Positions 9,127-17,712 of a stretch of DNA of 64,000 nucleotides are shown here, piece after piece. Under the pieces are notes generated by a model. That model was not told the DNA's origin and made no database searches. It worked only from the letters and a program-made list of their open reading frames with translations. The stretch covers positions 124,001 through 188,000 of the forward strand of contig VEPM01000006.1 in NCBI GenBank assembly GCA_012026795.1. The letters are read 5' to 3'. Made by a program: the position numbers and the translations under genes. The stretch is from Candidatus Methanoperedens sp. Lineage in GTDB: Archaea; Halobacteriota; Methanosarcinia; Methanosarcinales; Methanoperedenaceae. Every line of letters begins with the position of its first letter. Position 1 is the first letter of the stretch.

Positions 9127-9939
9127 TCAGGCTCTTTTAAGTCCATTCTCAATCTTTTTACGCTCAAGGATATCATAGAAAACCAAAACAACCCCTATAA
9201 TATTTTCCTCATCTTTGATCGGTGAGCCAATGATATCAACAGGAATTTTACTTTCGGTCTTTGTCACCAATATTGTATTATCTGCAAGACCGTAGAATAT
9301 CCCTTCCCGGATCACCTTTTTAACAGGGTCTTCTACCAGTTTATCTGTTCCTTCGGTTACAATATTAAAAACAGTAATCAGGTCTTTTCCCAGAGCATCT
9401 TCTTCCTTCCAGCCAGTCATCATTTGTGCTATCGGGTTTATTAATTTAACTATTCCTTTTTCATCTGTCGCGATGACCGCATCCCCGATACTGTCAATAG
9501 CAGCAGCGAGCCATTGTTTACTCTTTCTTAAATTTTCATAACTCTCTTTCAAAATTCTTTCCATTCTGTTTTTATAGAAAGCAATTTCAAGATTTATCTG
9601 TAATTCCCTATCTTTAAATGGTTTTATTATGTATGCATAAGGCTCGGTGATTTTTGCCCTCTCGAGAGTTTTCTCATCTGCATATGCAGTGAGATATATT
9701 ACTGGAATATCGGAAAAAGAATGTATTTTCGATGCGGCTTCAATCCCATCCATTTTACCAAACAGATTTATATCCATTAAAACAAGATCGGGATTATTTT
9801 CTCTTACTTTTATTATAGCTTCTTCTCCAGAAGATACTACAACAGGGACACTATATCCTAAATTTTTCAATCTCCTTTGTATATCCATTCCAATAATTAT
9901 TTCATCTTCAACAACCAGTATCTGTTTATCTATTGTCAT
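9127..9939 (-). CDS. Response regulator: receiver plus PAS domain
   Basis: A 270-residue protein with a CheY-like receiver at residues 1-125 (acidic EDE near residue 12, phospho-acceptor Asp in LVLMDINL near 56, conserved Thr in IYLTAY, Lys in IIKPF) and a PAS domain at about 140-265. It has no DNA-binding output domain, as is common in methanogen-type archaea, so it probably signals through protein contacts. The start follows the stop of the histidine kinase with no base between, which marks the pair as one transcript and a cognate two-component unit. Sequence is AT-rich. Confidence 0.9.
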   Translation of the reverse strand: MTIDKQILVVEDEIIIGMDIQRRLKNLGYSVPVVVSSGEEAIIKVRENNPDLVLMDINLFGKMDGIEAASKIHSFSDIPVIYLTAYADEKTLERAKITEPYAYIIKPFKDRELQINLEIAFYKNRMERILKESYENLRKSKQWLAAAIDSIGDAVIATDEKGIVKLINPIAQMMTGWKEEDALGKDLITVFNIVTEGTDKLVEDPVKKVIREGIFYGLADNTILVTKTESKIPVDIIGSPIKDEENIIGVVLVFYDILERKKIENGLKRA

Positions 9940-11373
9940 TTATACACCTTTAAAATTAATTTGGAATTCTGTTCCCCTGTCCCTATTTAGAATGAGCTCA
10001 CCTTGAAGCTGGTTTTCAGCAAGAGCTGTCACCAGGTGCAAACCCAATGATTTTGTTTTTCGAATATCCAGGTCTTTTGGAATACCTATTCCATCATCTT
10101 TTATTGAAAGCTGGAATCTATTGGAACCTATACTTTTAAATACAATTTTTATTATTCCTTTTCTTCCGTCCGGAAATGCATATTTTAAGGAATTTGTGAT
10201 AAGCTCATTGATTATCAATCCGCATGTTACTCCGGAATCAATATTTATTGGACAATTTTCAACGTCCTGTTCTAATTTAACATTACCTTTACCATAAGAG
10301 TTGAGGAGGTTTGAAGCCATATCGTTAATATATTCATTGAAATTAATTTGCCCAAGGTTTTCCGATTGGTAGAGTTTTTCATGTATAAGCGCCATCGAAT
10401 TTATTCTGCTTTGACTATCAGCCAATATCTCAATGAATTTTTTATCCTCGATATTTTGAGATGAAAGCAGGAGAAGACTGGAAATTATTTGCATATTATT
10501 TTTTACACGATGATGGATTTCCCGAAGAAGGACCTCTTTTTCCTGGAGGGATTTCTGAATTTGTTCATTAGCAATTTTTTGTTCATGAAGGGACATTTTC
10601 AAATCGTGTGTCATTTTATTAAACGCATGACCTAACTCTTCAATTTCATCTTTAGTATTGATATCTATTATAGTCTCCAGATTTCCCTTGCCGATTTCGT
10701 TACTGGCATTTTTCAATTTTACAATTGGAAAAGATAAACGATTTGATATAAATAAACCAATTGATATTGCCAGAACAAATGAAATAAAACCAAACACTAT
10801 TATTTGAAATACGATTTTTTGAATTAAATTATTAGTATTATTAGTTCTTTCATTAAGCTCATTCTGTTCGTGTTTTAATCCATAATCTATATTTTTCAGA
10901 AACTCTATTTCGACCTGGTTTAGTTCCCTTTGTTTTTCACTGATTTTTAGTTCATTATTGCCTTGATCTTTTAAAAAAATCAATTCAGAACTTAATCTCT
11001 TGATATCCTCACCATTGGTTTTTATTTTTTTGACAATTTCTTCTTCTTCTGGAGAATACTTATTTGTCAGAAATTCGTAATGTTCAAATGTTCTGTTATA
11101 TGCTTCTATTGCATGTGCAATCTCTCTAGTTTCTTTACCCGGTTTATCCGGGTCGTTTAATGAGGTAAAGAGTATCTCATTTGTATGATCAACTATACTT
11201 AGAATGGATAATTTTATATTATAAAGGTCATCAATGATAGGTAAGGTTTCGTACGTAATTTGATCATATTGCATTTTTGCAGAAATTGCTCCTATATATC
11301 CGATATACGCTATAAATCCCACTAATAGTGAAATCAACACAAATCCCAGAGTAAGCTTATAAACTATTTTCAT
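9940..11373 (-). CDS. Membrane histidine kinase (HisKA_2 type)
   Basis: A 477-residue sensor kinase. Membrane helices at about 8-30 and 187-210 enclose an all-helical extracellular sensor of the four-helix-bundle kind. HAMP follows (about 211-262), then a coiled coil, then the HisKA_2 box REIHHRVKNNMQ with the phospho-acceptor His at 287/288, and a HATPase domain with NELITNSLKYAF and DDGIGIP. The stimulus cannot be read. AAAAAGGAAAT precedes the ATG, and a TATA-like TTTTATATATTA lies near 11450 on this strand. It is directly followed by its probable response regulator. Confidence 0.92.
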   Translation of the reverse strand: MKIVYKLTLGFVLISLLVGFIAYIGYIGAISAKMQYDQITYETLPIIDDLYNIKLSILSIVDHTNEILFTSLNDPDKPGKETREIAHAIEAYNRTFEHYEFLTNKYSPEEEEIVKKIKTNGEDIKRLSSELIFLKDQGNNELKISEKQRELNQVEIEFLKNIDYGLKHEQNELNERTNNTNNLIQKIVFQIIVFGFISFVLAISIGLFISNRLSFPIVKLKNASNEIGKGNLETIIDINTKDEIEELGHAFNKMTHDLKMSLHEQKIANEQIQKSLQEKEVLLREIHHRVKNNMQIISSLLLLSSQNIEDKKFIEILADSQSRINSMALIHEKLYQSENLGQINFNEYINDMASNLLNSYGKGNVKLEQDVENCPINIDSGVTCGLIINELITNSLKYAFPDGRKGIIKIVFKSIGSNRFQLSIKDDGIGIPKDLDIRKTKSLGLHLVTALAENQLQGELILNRDRGTEFQINFKGV

Positions 11374-11582
11374 ATTTCCTTTTTATGCATATTTAATAAA
11401 TAATAAATGAACACATTAGAATTATAATAATAATACTCATGAGGTAATATATAAAACTAATCATTACTAAAATTTTTAAAATATTTATAGCACCTTTTTT
11501 GCAATGCTTTTTTTATTAATCCTTTTTTTGATATTACGAGGCGGACATTTTGAGTTTCGGAGGAGCCGCATATATGAAAAAA

Positions 11583-12722
11583 TCACAATAACCCGATATT
11601 GCTTTTCCTCACGACTTCATCATAATTCTTAACTCCGAGTATCTTCTCGATCATATCCGAATGTTTGCCTTTGATCATGAGAAGCTCAGACGATGTATAA
11701 TCCGTGATCCCTTTGGCAAACACTTTACCCTCGCTTTCAATCTCGATAATATCCCCGCGGTCAAACATCCCCTCGACCCCGACAATACCCGAAGGCAAAA
11801 GCCCCATACCATTTTTAACCGCATCCTTTGCGCCTTTATCAACGATGAGTTTACCCGATGTTTTTGAAAGGATTATCCAGCGTGTCCTGTTCCTGGATTT
11901 CCCGTTCCTTGCAAGGAACAGGGTACCGATATTATTCCCGCTTATGACTTTTATCACCACATCATCGATGGCGCTGTTGGCGATCACCATGTGGCAGCCG
12001 GCCATAGAGGTTATTTTGGCAGCCTCGATTTTCGTCCTCATCCCGCCCACACCTTTTGTGCTTGTGGGGCTTCCACCGTAACTTTCGATTTCGGGCGTGA
12101 TCTTCTCCACAAAGTTTATGAGCTTGGCATTTCCGTTCTTCTTTGGGTTCTTATCATACAATCCATCGATGTCAGATAAAAGGACAAGGAGTTCAGCCTC
12201 GACCTTGCTTGCAACCATTGCCGAAAGCTTGTCATTATCACCAAAGGTCGCCTCTATCTCATGCACACAGATCGGGTCGTTTTCATTGATGATCGGAACC
12301 ACGCCAGCATCAAGGAGCGCCGAGATGCTGTTCCTGAGATTCAGGTATGTCATCCTGTTTGAGAAGGCTTCGTATGTAAGCAATATCTGTGCAACTTTAA
12401 GGTCATGTTTGTTGAATGCAGTCATCCATTCCTGCATAAGTATATTCTGCCCAACGGCTGCTGCGGCCTGGCGAAGCGGAATTTCACGGGGACGCGTTTG
12501 CATTTTTAACTGGATTACACCGATGCCGATAGCGCCTGAACTTACGATTATGACGGTCTTTCCGAGTTTTCGAAGATGTGCCACCTGGTTTGCGATATCT
12601 TCGGTCAGCCTGCGGTTAAAGCTCCCGTCCTCGTTTGATAAAGAGGTTGTACCGATTTTCAGGACTATTTTTTTCAGGTCTTTAAAAAGGTCTTTGCGGT
12701 CAATGTTTTTAATTGAGTCCAT
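11583..12722 (-). CDS. proB: Glutamate 5-kinase with PUA domain
   Basis: A 379-residue ProB that phosphorylates glutamate to glutamyl-5-phosphate, the first step of proline synthesis. The amino-acid kinase domain (about 1-265) shows KIVLKIGTTSLSN, VIIVSSGAIGIG, INENDPI and STKGVGGMRTKI. A C-terminal PUA domain (about 285-365) carries LIVDKGAKDAVKNG. Length is normal for PUA-bearing ProB. proA lies upstream on the same strand with 5 bases between the genes, so both are surely cotranscribed. No proC is visible in the window. Confidence 0.96.
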   Translation of the reverse strand: MDSIKNIDRKDLFKDLKKIVLKIGTTSLSNEDGSFNRRLTEDIANQVAHLRKLGKTVIIVSSGAIGIGVIQLKMQTRPREIPLRQAAAAVGQNILMQEWMTAFNKHDLKVAQILLTYEAFSNRMTYLNLRNSISALLDAGVVPIINENDPICVHEIEATFGDNDKLSAMVASKVEAELLVLLSDIDGLYDKNPKKNGNAKLINFVEKITPEIESYGGSPTSTKGVGGMRTKIEAAKITSMAGCHMVIANSAIDDVVIKVISGNNIGTLFLARNGKSRNRTRWIILSKTSGKLIVDKGAKDAVKNGMGLLPSGIVGVEGMFDRGDIIEIESEGKVFAKGITDYTSSELLMIKGKHSDMIEKILGVKNYDEVVRKSNIGLL

Positions 12723-12727
12723 ATTCC

Positions 12728-14077
12728 TTATCCTATTTTCCCGGAAAGTTGCGCCTTTAGTTTCTTATGTGTATATTTCCTGGCGTTCTTTCCAACATAA
12801 TCCGCAACCTTATGCCCATTGCCAAGAAGCGCATACTTATAAATAAGCAGCCCCTCCATGCCGACAGGCCCGCGCGCGTGTATCTTGTTGGTGCTAATGC
12901 CAACTTCTGCTCCTTTCCCATAACGGAACCCATCTGCAAACCGGGTTGAGGCATTCCACATCACGCTCGACGAGTCCACAAGGTCTATGAACCTGCTGGC
13001 TGTGGCATTGTTTTCAGTAATGACAGCATCAGTATGATGTGATCCGTATTTGTTGATGTGATCGATGGCTTCTTCTGTCGAATCCACTATTTTTATTGAC
13101 AGTATCAGGTCATTGTATTCAGTTTTCCAATCCTCCTCCGTTGCATGAATTATGGCTTTCAGGAACCCCATATTTTGAAGAATGTTGAATGATCGCTCAT
13201 CGCATCTGAGTTCTACCCCTGCTGCATCGTATTTCTTTCCCATATTCGGAAGAAATGTTCCTGTAATATCCCTGTGAATAAGTAATGTCTCCATCGCATT
13301 GCAGACAGCAGGATACTGGACCTTGGAATCATAACAAACATCAAGAGCCTTTTTCATGTCAGCCTCTTTGTCCACATATACATGGCAGATGCCTGAAGAG
13401 TGTCCAAGCACAGGGATTCGCGTGTTATCCTGTATGTACTTTACGAACTCGTTTGACCCGCGTGGAATGATGAGATTTATATAATCATCAAGTTTTAGCA
13501 TTTCGTTTACTTCTTCCCTTGTTTCCATAAGAGCAAAAGCCCCATGCGGCATGCATTCCGTGCTCTCGATGGCCCTGACAAGCACGTCAAATATCGCCCT
13601 GTTGGAATTACCTGCTTCGCTGCCGCCCTTGAATATTGTGGCATTCCCGCTCTTTAAGCACAGGGACATTATCTGGGGAACGACATCAGGACGGGATTCA
13701 AATATGACCCCGATCAATCCGATGGGGCAGCTTACCTGATACAGTTCAAGGCCGCTGTCAAGCTCAAGCGCAGAGAGAGTTTTCCCTACAGGGTCGTCAA
13801 ATTTCATGACGTCCCTTACGCCTGCTATCATTTCATCTATTTTTGTATCATCGACTTTCAGCCGTTTGACAAGTGATCTTGAGAGCTTGCCTGCGTCGGC
13901 GAGTTTTTCTGCCGCCGAGATGTCTTTTGTGTTGGCTGAGATTATTTTTTCCCTGTTTGAATCAAGCGCCTGTGCCATTGCAGCAAGTGCACTGTTCTTT
14001 ACGGCGCCGGAAACGCTGGCTAAGGGGATCGAGGCGCTTTTTGCGAGGGTTACTCTGGTTATAATATCGTTGGACAT
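12728..14077 (-). CDS. proA: Gamma-glutamyl phosphate reductase
   Basis: A 449-residue ProA that reduces glutamyl-5-phosphate to glutamate semialdehyde with NADPH. Visible family signatures include IFESRPDVVPQ, KGGSEAGNSN, IPRGSNEFV, and the catalytic-cysteine region VQYPAVCNAMETLLIH near residue 255. The C-terminal segment RYGKGAEVGISTNKIHARGPVG is also standard. It is the first gene of a proA-proB operon; the short gap at 14078 onward holds its promoter. Length is at the long end of normal. Confidence 0.95.
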   Translation of the reverse strand: MSNDIITRVTLAKSASIPLASVSGAVKNSALAAMAQALDSNREKIISANTKDISAAEKLADAGKLSRSLVKRLKVDDTKIDEMIAGVRDVMKFDDPVGKTLSALELDSGLELYQVSCPIGLIGVIFESRPDVVPQIMSLCLKSGNATIFKGGSEAGNSNRAIFDVLVRAIESTECMPHGAFALMETREEVNEMLKLDDYINLIIPRGSNEFVKYIQDNTRIPVLGHSSGICHVYVDKEADMKKALDVCYDSKVQYPAVCNAMETLLIHRDITGTFLPNMGKKYDAAGVELRCDERSFNILQNMGFLKAIIHATEEDWKTEYNDLILSIKIVDSTEEAIDHINKYGSHHTDAVITENNATASRFIDLVDSSSVMWNASTRFADGFRYGKGAEVGISTNKIHARGPVGMEGLLIYKYALLGNGHKVADYVGKNARKYTHKKLKAQLSGKIG

Positions 14078-14292
14078 GATCGATAAAGACCTGCATTTTT
14101 TATTTGGGATTCTTTTACATCATTTTAGTTTTTATAGATATGGTCTTTTGTTTTTTGAAGTAACAATGCATCACATTTACATATCGATGATTTAATTAAT
14201 ATTGTAAGTGTAGTATAATTATAAACAATTAAAAGCCAAAATCCCGAAGCAGAAAAAGAACTCATCGATAAATGATAACATAAGGTGCATCA

Positions 14293-14500
14293 ATGGGCAA
14301 ACAATACATAGACTTACCAAAAACCAATATAATTGAATTCTGCAAAAAGTGGAAGATACGTGAGTTCTCCCTTTTTGGTTCAGTGCTCTGAGGATTTTCG
14401 CCCGGACAGCGATATTGATGTTCTTGTAACCTTCAATGAAGATGCTCGGCATACCTTATTCGATCTTGTCCACATGGAAAACGAACTCAAAATGATTTGA
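14293..14500 (+). pseudogene. Frameshifted MNT-type nucleotidyltransferase (antitoxin family)
   Basis: The first frame runs from ATG 14293 to a TGA at 14389 and ends in REFSLFGSVL. The next frame from 14390 continues EDFRPDSDIDVLVTF and ends at 14500. Joined, they give the minimal nucleotidyltransferase motif GSxxREDFxxxSDID known from MntA-type antitoxins, which adenylylate HEPN toxins. One or two bases are missing at about 14388, and the C-terminal third is lost. No HEPN partner can be read nearby. Confidence 0.7.
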
Positions 14501-14694
14501 CGTCAATAATGGAATATATAGAGTTACACAAAAAAGATTACAATATTTTGAAAAAACCACAGATGAAATCTGTATGATAAGAGATTTTTCAGAACGTTTG
14601 AAATCAATCCGCATTTGCGATCAATCAGAATAATACAAGTTAGTTTTCTTTCGAGCGCGCTGATTTTTGATGCTTTTGTTTCATCTGGCATATT

Positions 14695-14724
14695 AACCAC
14701 AGATGAACACAGATGAACACAGAT
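14695..14724 (+). repeat. Left arm of CACAGATGAA inverted repeat
   Basis: A 30-base segment built from two and a half copies of a 10-base unit ACAGATGAAC. It is matched in inverted orientation by 14825-14854, with 27 of 30 positions identical. About 100 bases separate the arms. A partial copy (ACCACAGATGAA) also occurs at 14555. Such units are common mobile-looking or hairpin-forming debris in prokaryotic genomes; origin unknown. Confidence 0.8.
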
Positions 14725-14824
14725 AAGCGTCATGATTTTGGGCGCGCAACAATTTATATATTTCATATAATAATTTAAGTTGTAACCGAGATATCAATAT
14801 GATTTTCAGAGAGCGTAGTAATAA

Positions 14825-14854
14825 ATCTGTGTTTATCTGCGTTTATCTGTGGTT
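14825..14854 (-). repeat. Right arm of CACAGATGAA inverted repeat
   Basis: The inverted partner of 14695-14724, with the unit slightly diverged to ACAGATAAAC. The two arms could pair into a long stem with a loop of about 100 bases. Confidence 0.8.
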
Positions 14855-14923
14855 CCATTTACTCATTATCCATAACAAATGTTATTCTTCAGTGACCACT
14901 ATGGAAAATTAATAAAAAAACTT

Positions 14924-15226
14924 TCAGCCAGATAACTCCTTCAGTGCCTGTGCCGCTGTGTAAACGCAGCCTACACCGCTCAGGTATTGCGCAACTCTTA
15001 ATGCTTCTGTGATCTCTTCTTTTGTGGCCCCGGCTTCCATTGCCTGCTGGGCAAGCGATTTTACGCCCTGGACAGTTCCGTAGGATGCATCAAAGGCCAT
15101 ACCTATCAGTAACTTGAATTTCCTGGGTAATGCGCCATCGGCAAAAACGAATTCACTGGAATTTGTAACTGCTTTTAGAAGTTCCGGGTCTAATTTTTCA
15201 TAAATTTTTAAGGGGTGTTCGGTCAT
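14924..15226 (-). CDS. Carboxymuconolactone decarboxylase (AhpD-like) fold protein without CxxC
   Basis: A 100-residue all-helical protein of the CMD/AhpD superfamily, recognised by AQQAMEAGATKEEITEALRV and the following helix. Redox-active members carry ExxCxxCxxxH before this segment; here the place reads DASYGTVQGVKSLAQ, with no Cys or His. Alkylhydroperoxidase or protein-disulfide activity is therefore unlikely. The only Cys is near the C-terminus (SGVGCVYTA). It may be a non-redox CMD enzyme or a structural relative. It stands alone, divergent from the glutamate-synthase gene. Confidence 0.75.
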   Translation of the reverse strand: MTEHPLKIYEKLDPELLKAVTNSSEFVFADGALPRKFKLLIGMAFDASYGTVQGVKSLAQQAMEAGATKEEITEALRVAQYLSGVGCVYTAAQALKELSG

Positions 15227-15352
15227 AGTATCACTCCAATTTAAATGGAATCAGGTTATAATTAAATATACCATATCTGCATTCATCGTATTTTATATGT
15301 TTTTACATTATTTTGAATAAACCATAAAAAAAATCTCCAGGATAATCCCGCA

Positions 15353-15364
15353 ATATTTAAATAG
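15353..15364 (+). promoter_or_regulatory. TATA box for the glutamate-synthase-like gene
   Basis: ATATTTAAATAG matches the archaeal TATA consensus. Transcription would begin near 15388, leaving a leader of about 90 bases to the ATG at 15481. That leader contains two small hairpins: GCGTT with AACGC around 15388-15406, and AACTCT (15434-15439) with AGAGTT (15447-15452). Confidence 0.5.
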
Positions 15365-15480
15365 AGGAAACACCCTTCCGCTTCCGGGCGTTTTTTGAGA
15401 GAACGCTTACCCAATGTTTACAATGTGTGGAAGAACTCTTTTTGATAGAGTTTTATGAAAACCAACTTGGAGAAAAAAAC

Positions 15481-17070
15481 ATGAATCTTAGACAACCAAA
15501 TGCGAATGAAGCGACGCAGACCTATAATCGCTCAAAGAGCGTATCCCCTATGTCAGGGATATGCACACGGTGTCTTGACGGATGCCGCGGGAATTGCGAA
15601 ATCTTCAAATCCTCATTCAGAGGCAGAGAAGTCATATATCCCGGTCCTTTCGGGACAATAACAGCAGGCGCAGACAAAAACTACCCGGTAGATTACTCAC
15701 ATCTTAATATACAGGGCTATGCAGTGGGCGCATGGGGACTTCCGGAAGGCGAAGATGCAAACCCGGATACCGCCAGATTCCCGATTGTTAATACCGAGAC
15801 CGAATATGGCTGGGATAAAAAAGTAAGGATGAAACTCCCGATCTTCACAGGAGCGCTTGGCTCAACAGAGATCGCACGCAAGAACTGGGAACACTTTGCA
15901 GCTGGCGCAGCAATCTCAGGAATCACTCTTGTATGCGGTGAGAACGTATGCGGTATCGATCCCGGACTTATTCTTGACAGCCACAATAAGATCAAGAATT
16001 CACCTGAGATGGACAGAAGAATTACAACTTATAATAAATATAATGAAGGCTTTGGCGAGATCCTTGTCCAGATGAATGTTGAAGATACAAGACTTGGTGT
16101 TGCCGAATATGTATCATCAAAACATGACCTTGATACCATTGAGTTAAAATGGGGACAGGGCGCAAAATGCATTGGCGGAGAGATAAAAGTCAATAGTATC
16201 GAGCGCGCACTTGAACTTAAGAAGCGCGGATATATCGTCACTCCCGACCCGGAAGACCATGCAATAAAGGCTGCATATAAGGACGGGGCAATAAAAGAAT
16301 TCGAGAGACATTCAAGGCTTGGATTTGTCACAAAAGAAGGATTCTTTGATGAAGTAGACCGCCTGCATGACCTTGGTTTCAAGAGAGTCACACTCAAGAC
16401 CGGCGCTTATTCCATGGTCGAGGCTGCAATGGCAATTAAATACTGCTCAGAAGCAAAGATCGACCTGCTCACAATTGACGGCGCACCTGGCGGAACAGGC
16501 ATGAGCCCGTGGCCCATGATGGAAGAATGGGGTATCCCGACATTCTATCTCCAGTCCCTTATCTATGAGTTCGCAGAAAAGATGAGCAAGAAAGGCTTAA
16601 GAGTACCCGACCTTGCAATGGCAGGCGGCTTCTCAAGCGAAGACGGCGTTTACAAGGCACTGGCAATGGGCGCACCACACTTCAAGGCAGTATGTATGGG
16701 AAGAGCACTCATGATCCCCGGATTCGTAGGCAAGAATATCGGACAGTGGATTAAAAATGGCGATCTCCCCAAGACCGTTTCCGAATTCGGAAGCAGGCCT
16801 GAAGAAATCTTCGTTTGCTATGAGGAACTCGCAGACCGCTTCGGTGACGACATAAAGAACCTTCCACTCGGCGCAATTGGTATCTACACTTATGCCCAGA
16901 AATTCAGGACAGGCTTGCAGCAACTGATGGCAGGCTCACGCAGGTTCAATATTTCAACCATCGGGCGCCAGGATATAATGGCACTGACAGAAGATGCATC
17001 AAAAGTTTCCGGCATTCCATATGTGATGAATGCATACCGGGAAACGGCAGAAGCAATTCTGGACGAATAA
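15481..17070 (+). CDS. FMN-binding glutamate-synthase-family protein (GltB2-like)
   Basis: A 529-residue stand-alone glutamate synthase central domain. The N-terminus has a cysteine cluster CTRCLDGCRGNC (Cys 28, 31, 35, 39), suited to an Fe-S centre. The FMN barrel follows with TLKTGAYSMVEAAMA, TIDGAPGGTGMSPWP and AMAGGFSSEDGVYKALAMGA. It should transfer ammonia or glutamine-derived ammonia to 2-oxoglutarate as part of a multi-subunit archaeal enzyme, whose other subunits are not in the window. I chose the ATG at 15481 rather than the GTG at 15427, whose extra residues lie within the hairpin leader and are unlike the family. Confidence 0.88.
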   Translation: MNLRQPNANEATQTYNRSKSVSPMSGICTRCLDGCRGNCEIFKSSFRGREVIYPGPFGTITAGADKNYPVDYSHLNIQGYAVGAWGLPEGEDANPDTARFPIVNTETEYGWDKKVRMKLPIFTGALGSTEIARKNWEHFAAGAAISGITLVCGENVCGIDPGLILDSHNKIKNSPEMDRRITTYNKYNEGFGEILVQMNVEDTRLGVAEYVSSKHDLDTIELKWGQGAKCIGGEIKVNSIERALELKKRGYIVTPDPEDHAIKAAYKDGAIKEFERHSRLGFVTKEGFFDEVDRLHDLGFKRVTLKTGAYSMVEAAMAIKYCSEAKIDLLTIDGAPGGTGMSPWPMMEEWGIPTFYLQSLIYEFAEKMSKKGLRVPDLAMAGGFSSEDGVYKALAMGAPHFKAVCMGRALMIPGFVGKNIGQWIKNGDLPKTVSEFGSRPEEIFVCYEELADRFGDDIKNLPLGAIGIYTYAQKFRTGLQQLMAGSRRFNISTIGRQDIMALTEDASKVSGIPYVMNAYRETAEAILDE

Positions 17071-17141
17071 AGAGAAAGTAATGGCAGATGGATTTAATCT
17101 ATCTGCTGTCAATATTTTGTATAAACCATCTGATAAAACGA

Positions 17142-17441
17142 CTATCGCTCGCAGCAGTTAATCATTTCTTTCATATCATAAAATGCCCTGCAGAAGAAAT
17201 TACAGGCAGAACTCAATTCTTTTTTTCCTGTATCAGTTAAAGAATAGTATTTACTCTCATCAGATTCTATCAGGCCCCTGTCCTTAAGCTCTTTTAACGC
17301 CGGATATAGTGTGCCAGGGCTCGGTTTTGTGCCTCTTCTTATTTCCAGTTCCCTTGATATCTCGGCCCCATTCATTTTCTTCTTGCTTAATATCCACAAT
17401 ATCAGGTAGGACAAAAAGCCTTTCATATCACAGCAATCCAT
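17142..17441 (-). CDS. PadR-family transcriptional repressor
   Basis: A 99-residue winged-helix protein of the PadR family: MKGFLSYLILWILSKKKMNGAEI at the start, PSPGTLYPALKELKDRGLI as the recognition helix and wing entry, and a C-terminal dimer helix. It is unusual in its cysteines: a CC pair at residues 3-4, two in the last helix (SACNFFC) and a terminal CC, which may sense metal or redox state. The ATG at 17441 gives the family length. It is divergent from a 44-residue Cys-rich protein, with two matching operators between them, one abutting its own TATA region (ATATAAACC near 17480). Confidence 0.88.
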   Translation of the reverse strand: MDCCDMKGFLSYLILWILSKKKMNGAEISRELEIRRGTKPSPGTLYPALKELKDRGLIESDESKYYSLTDTGKKELSSACNFFCRAFYDMKEMINCCER

Positions 17442-17481
17442 GAATATTATATTGGGTACAATGTATAAGAATGTTGGTTTA

Positions 17482-17497
17482 TATCGGATAACCGATA
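17482..17497. promoter_or_regulatory. Operator 1: TATCGG...CCGATA dyad
   Basis: Perfect 6-bp arms TATCGG and CCGATA around ATAA. It overlaps the likely TATA box of the padR gene on the minus strand, which predicts autorepression. A near-identical dyad lies exactly 40 bases to the right. Confidence 0.65.
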
Positions 17498-17519
17498 CAA
17501 TTAAATACTTTAATGTCTT

Positions 17520-17539
17520 ATTATCGTATATCCGATAAT
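17520..17539. promoter_or_regulatory. Operator 2: ATTATCG...CGATAAT dyad
   Basis: Arms ATTATCG and CGATAAT around TATATC, the same core as operator 1. It lies about 25 bases after a TATA-like TTAAATAC (17501-17508), so over the expected transcription start of the small Cys-rich gene, and ends 20 bases before its ATG. Confidence 0.65.
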
Positions 17540-17559
17540 TACGGAGGAGGTGAAAAGAA

Positions 17560-17694
17560 ATGAAAACAAGGGAATTCAAAATAACAAGCGACGGAAAAGA
17601 GGTTGCAACCATTGAATGTACAGACGACGGATTCAATGTAAAATGTACAGAAGAATGCGCCAAACTGTGCAAAGATTTCAAAGGGTGCTGCTGA
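17560..17694 (+). CDS. 44-residue cysteine-rich protein
   Basis: A very short gene with an exceptionally strong ribosome binding site, GGAGGAGGTG at 17543. The protein begins MKTREFKITSDGKEVATIEC and ends CAKLCKDFKGCC, with seven Cys in 44 residues (an ECT, a KCTEECAKLC run and a terminal CC). It has no signal peptide. Cys spacing suggests a metal- or cluster-binding peptide. The divergent PadR repressor with paired operators suggests inducible expression, perhaps by the metal or oxidant that the PadR cysteines sense. It ends 18 bases before the convergent ku stop. Function is not known to me. Confidence 0.75.
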   Translation: MKTREFKITSDGKEVATIECTDDGFNVKCTEECAKLCKDFKGCC

Positions 17695-17712
17695 TGCAGC
17701 ATCTTTTGTTCA

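Larger units (their letters stand above)
14501..14923. other. Gene-free AT-rich stretch with decayed sequence and repeats
   Basis: Between the broken nucleotidyltransferase and the carboxymuconolactone decarboxylase gene I see no intact gene. A fragment at 14572-14628 reads MIRDFSERLKSIRICDQSE and may be coding debris. The rest holds the CACAGATGAA-type inverted repeats. Confidence 0.5.

Noticed and set aside
12097-12846. 249-codon open frame antisense to proB and proA
   Set aside because: A shadow of the proB reading frame; it spans the proB-proA junction and lacks any recognisable motif.
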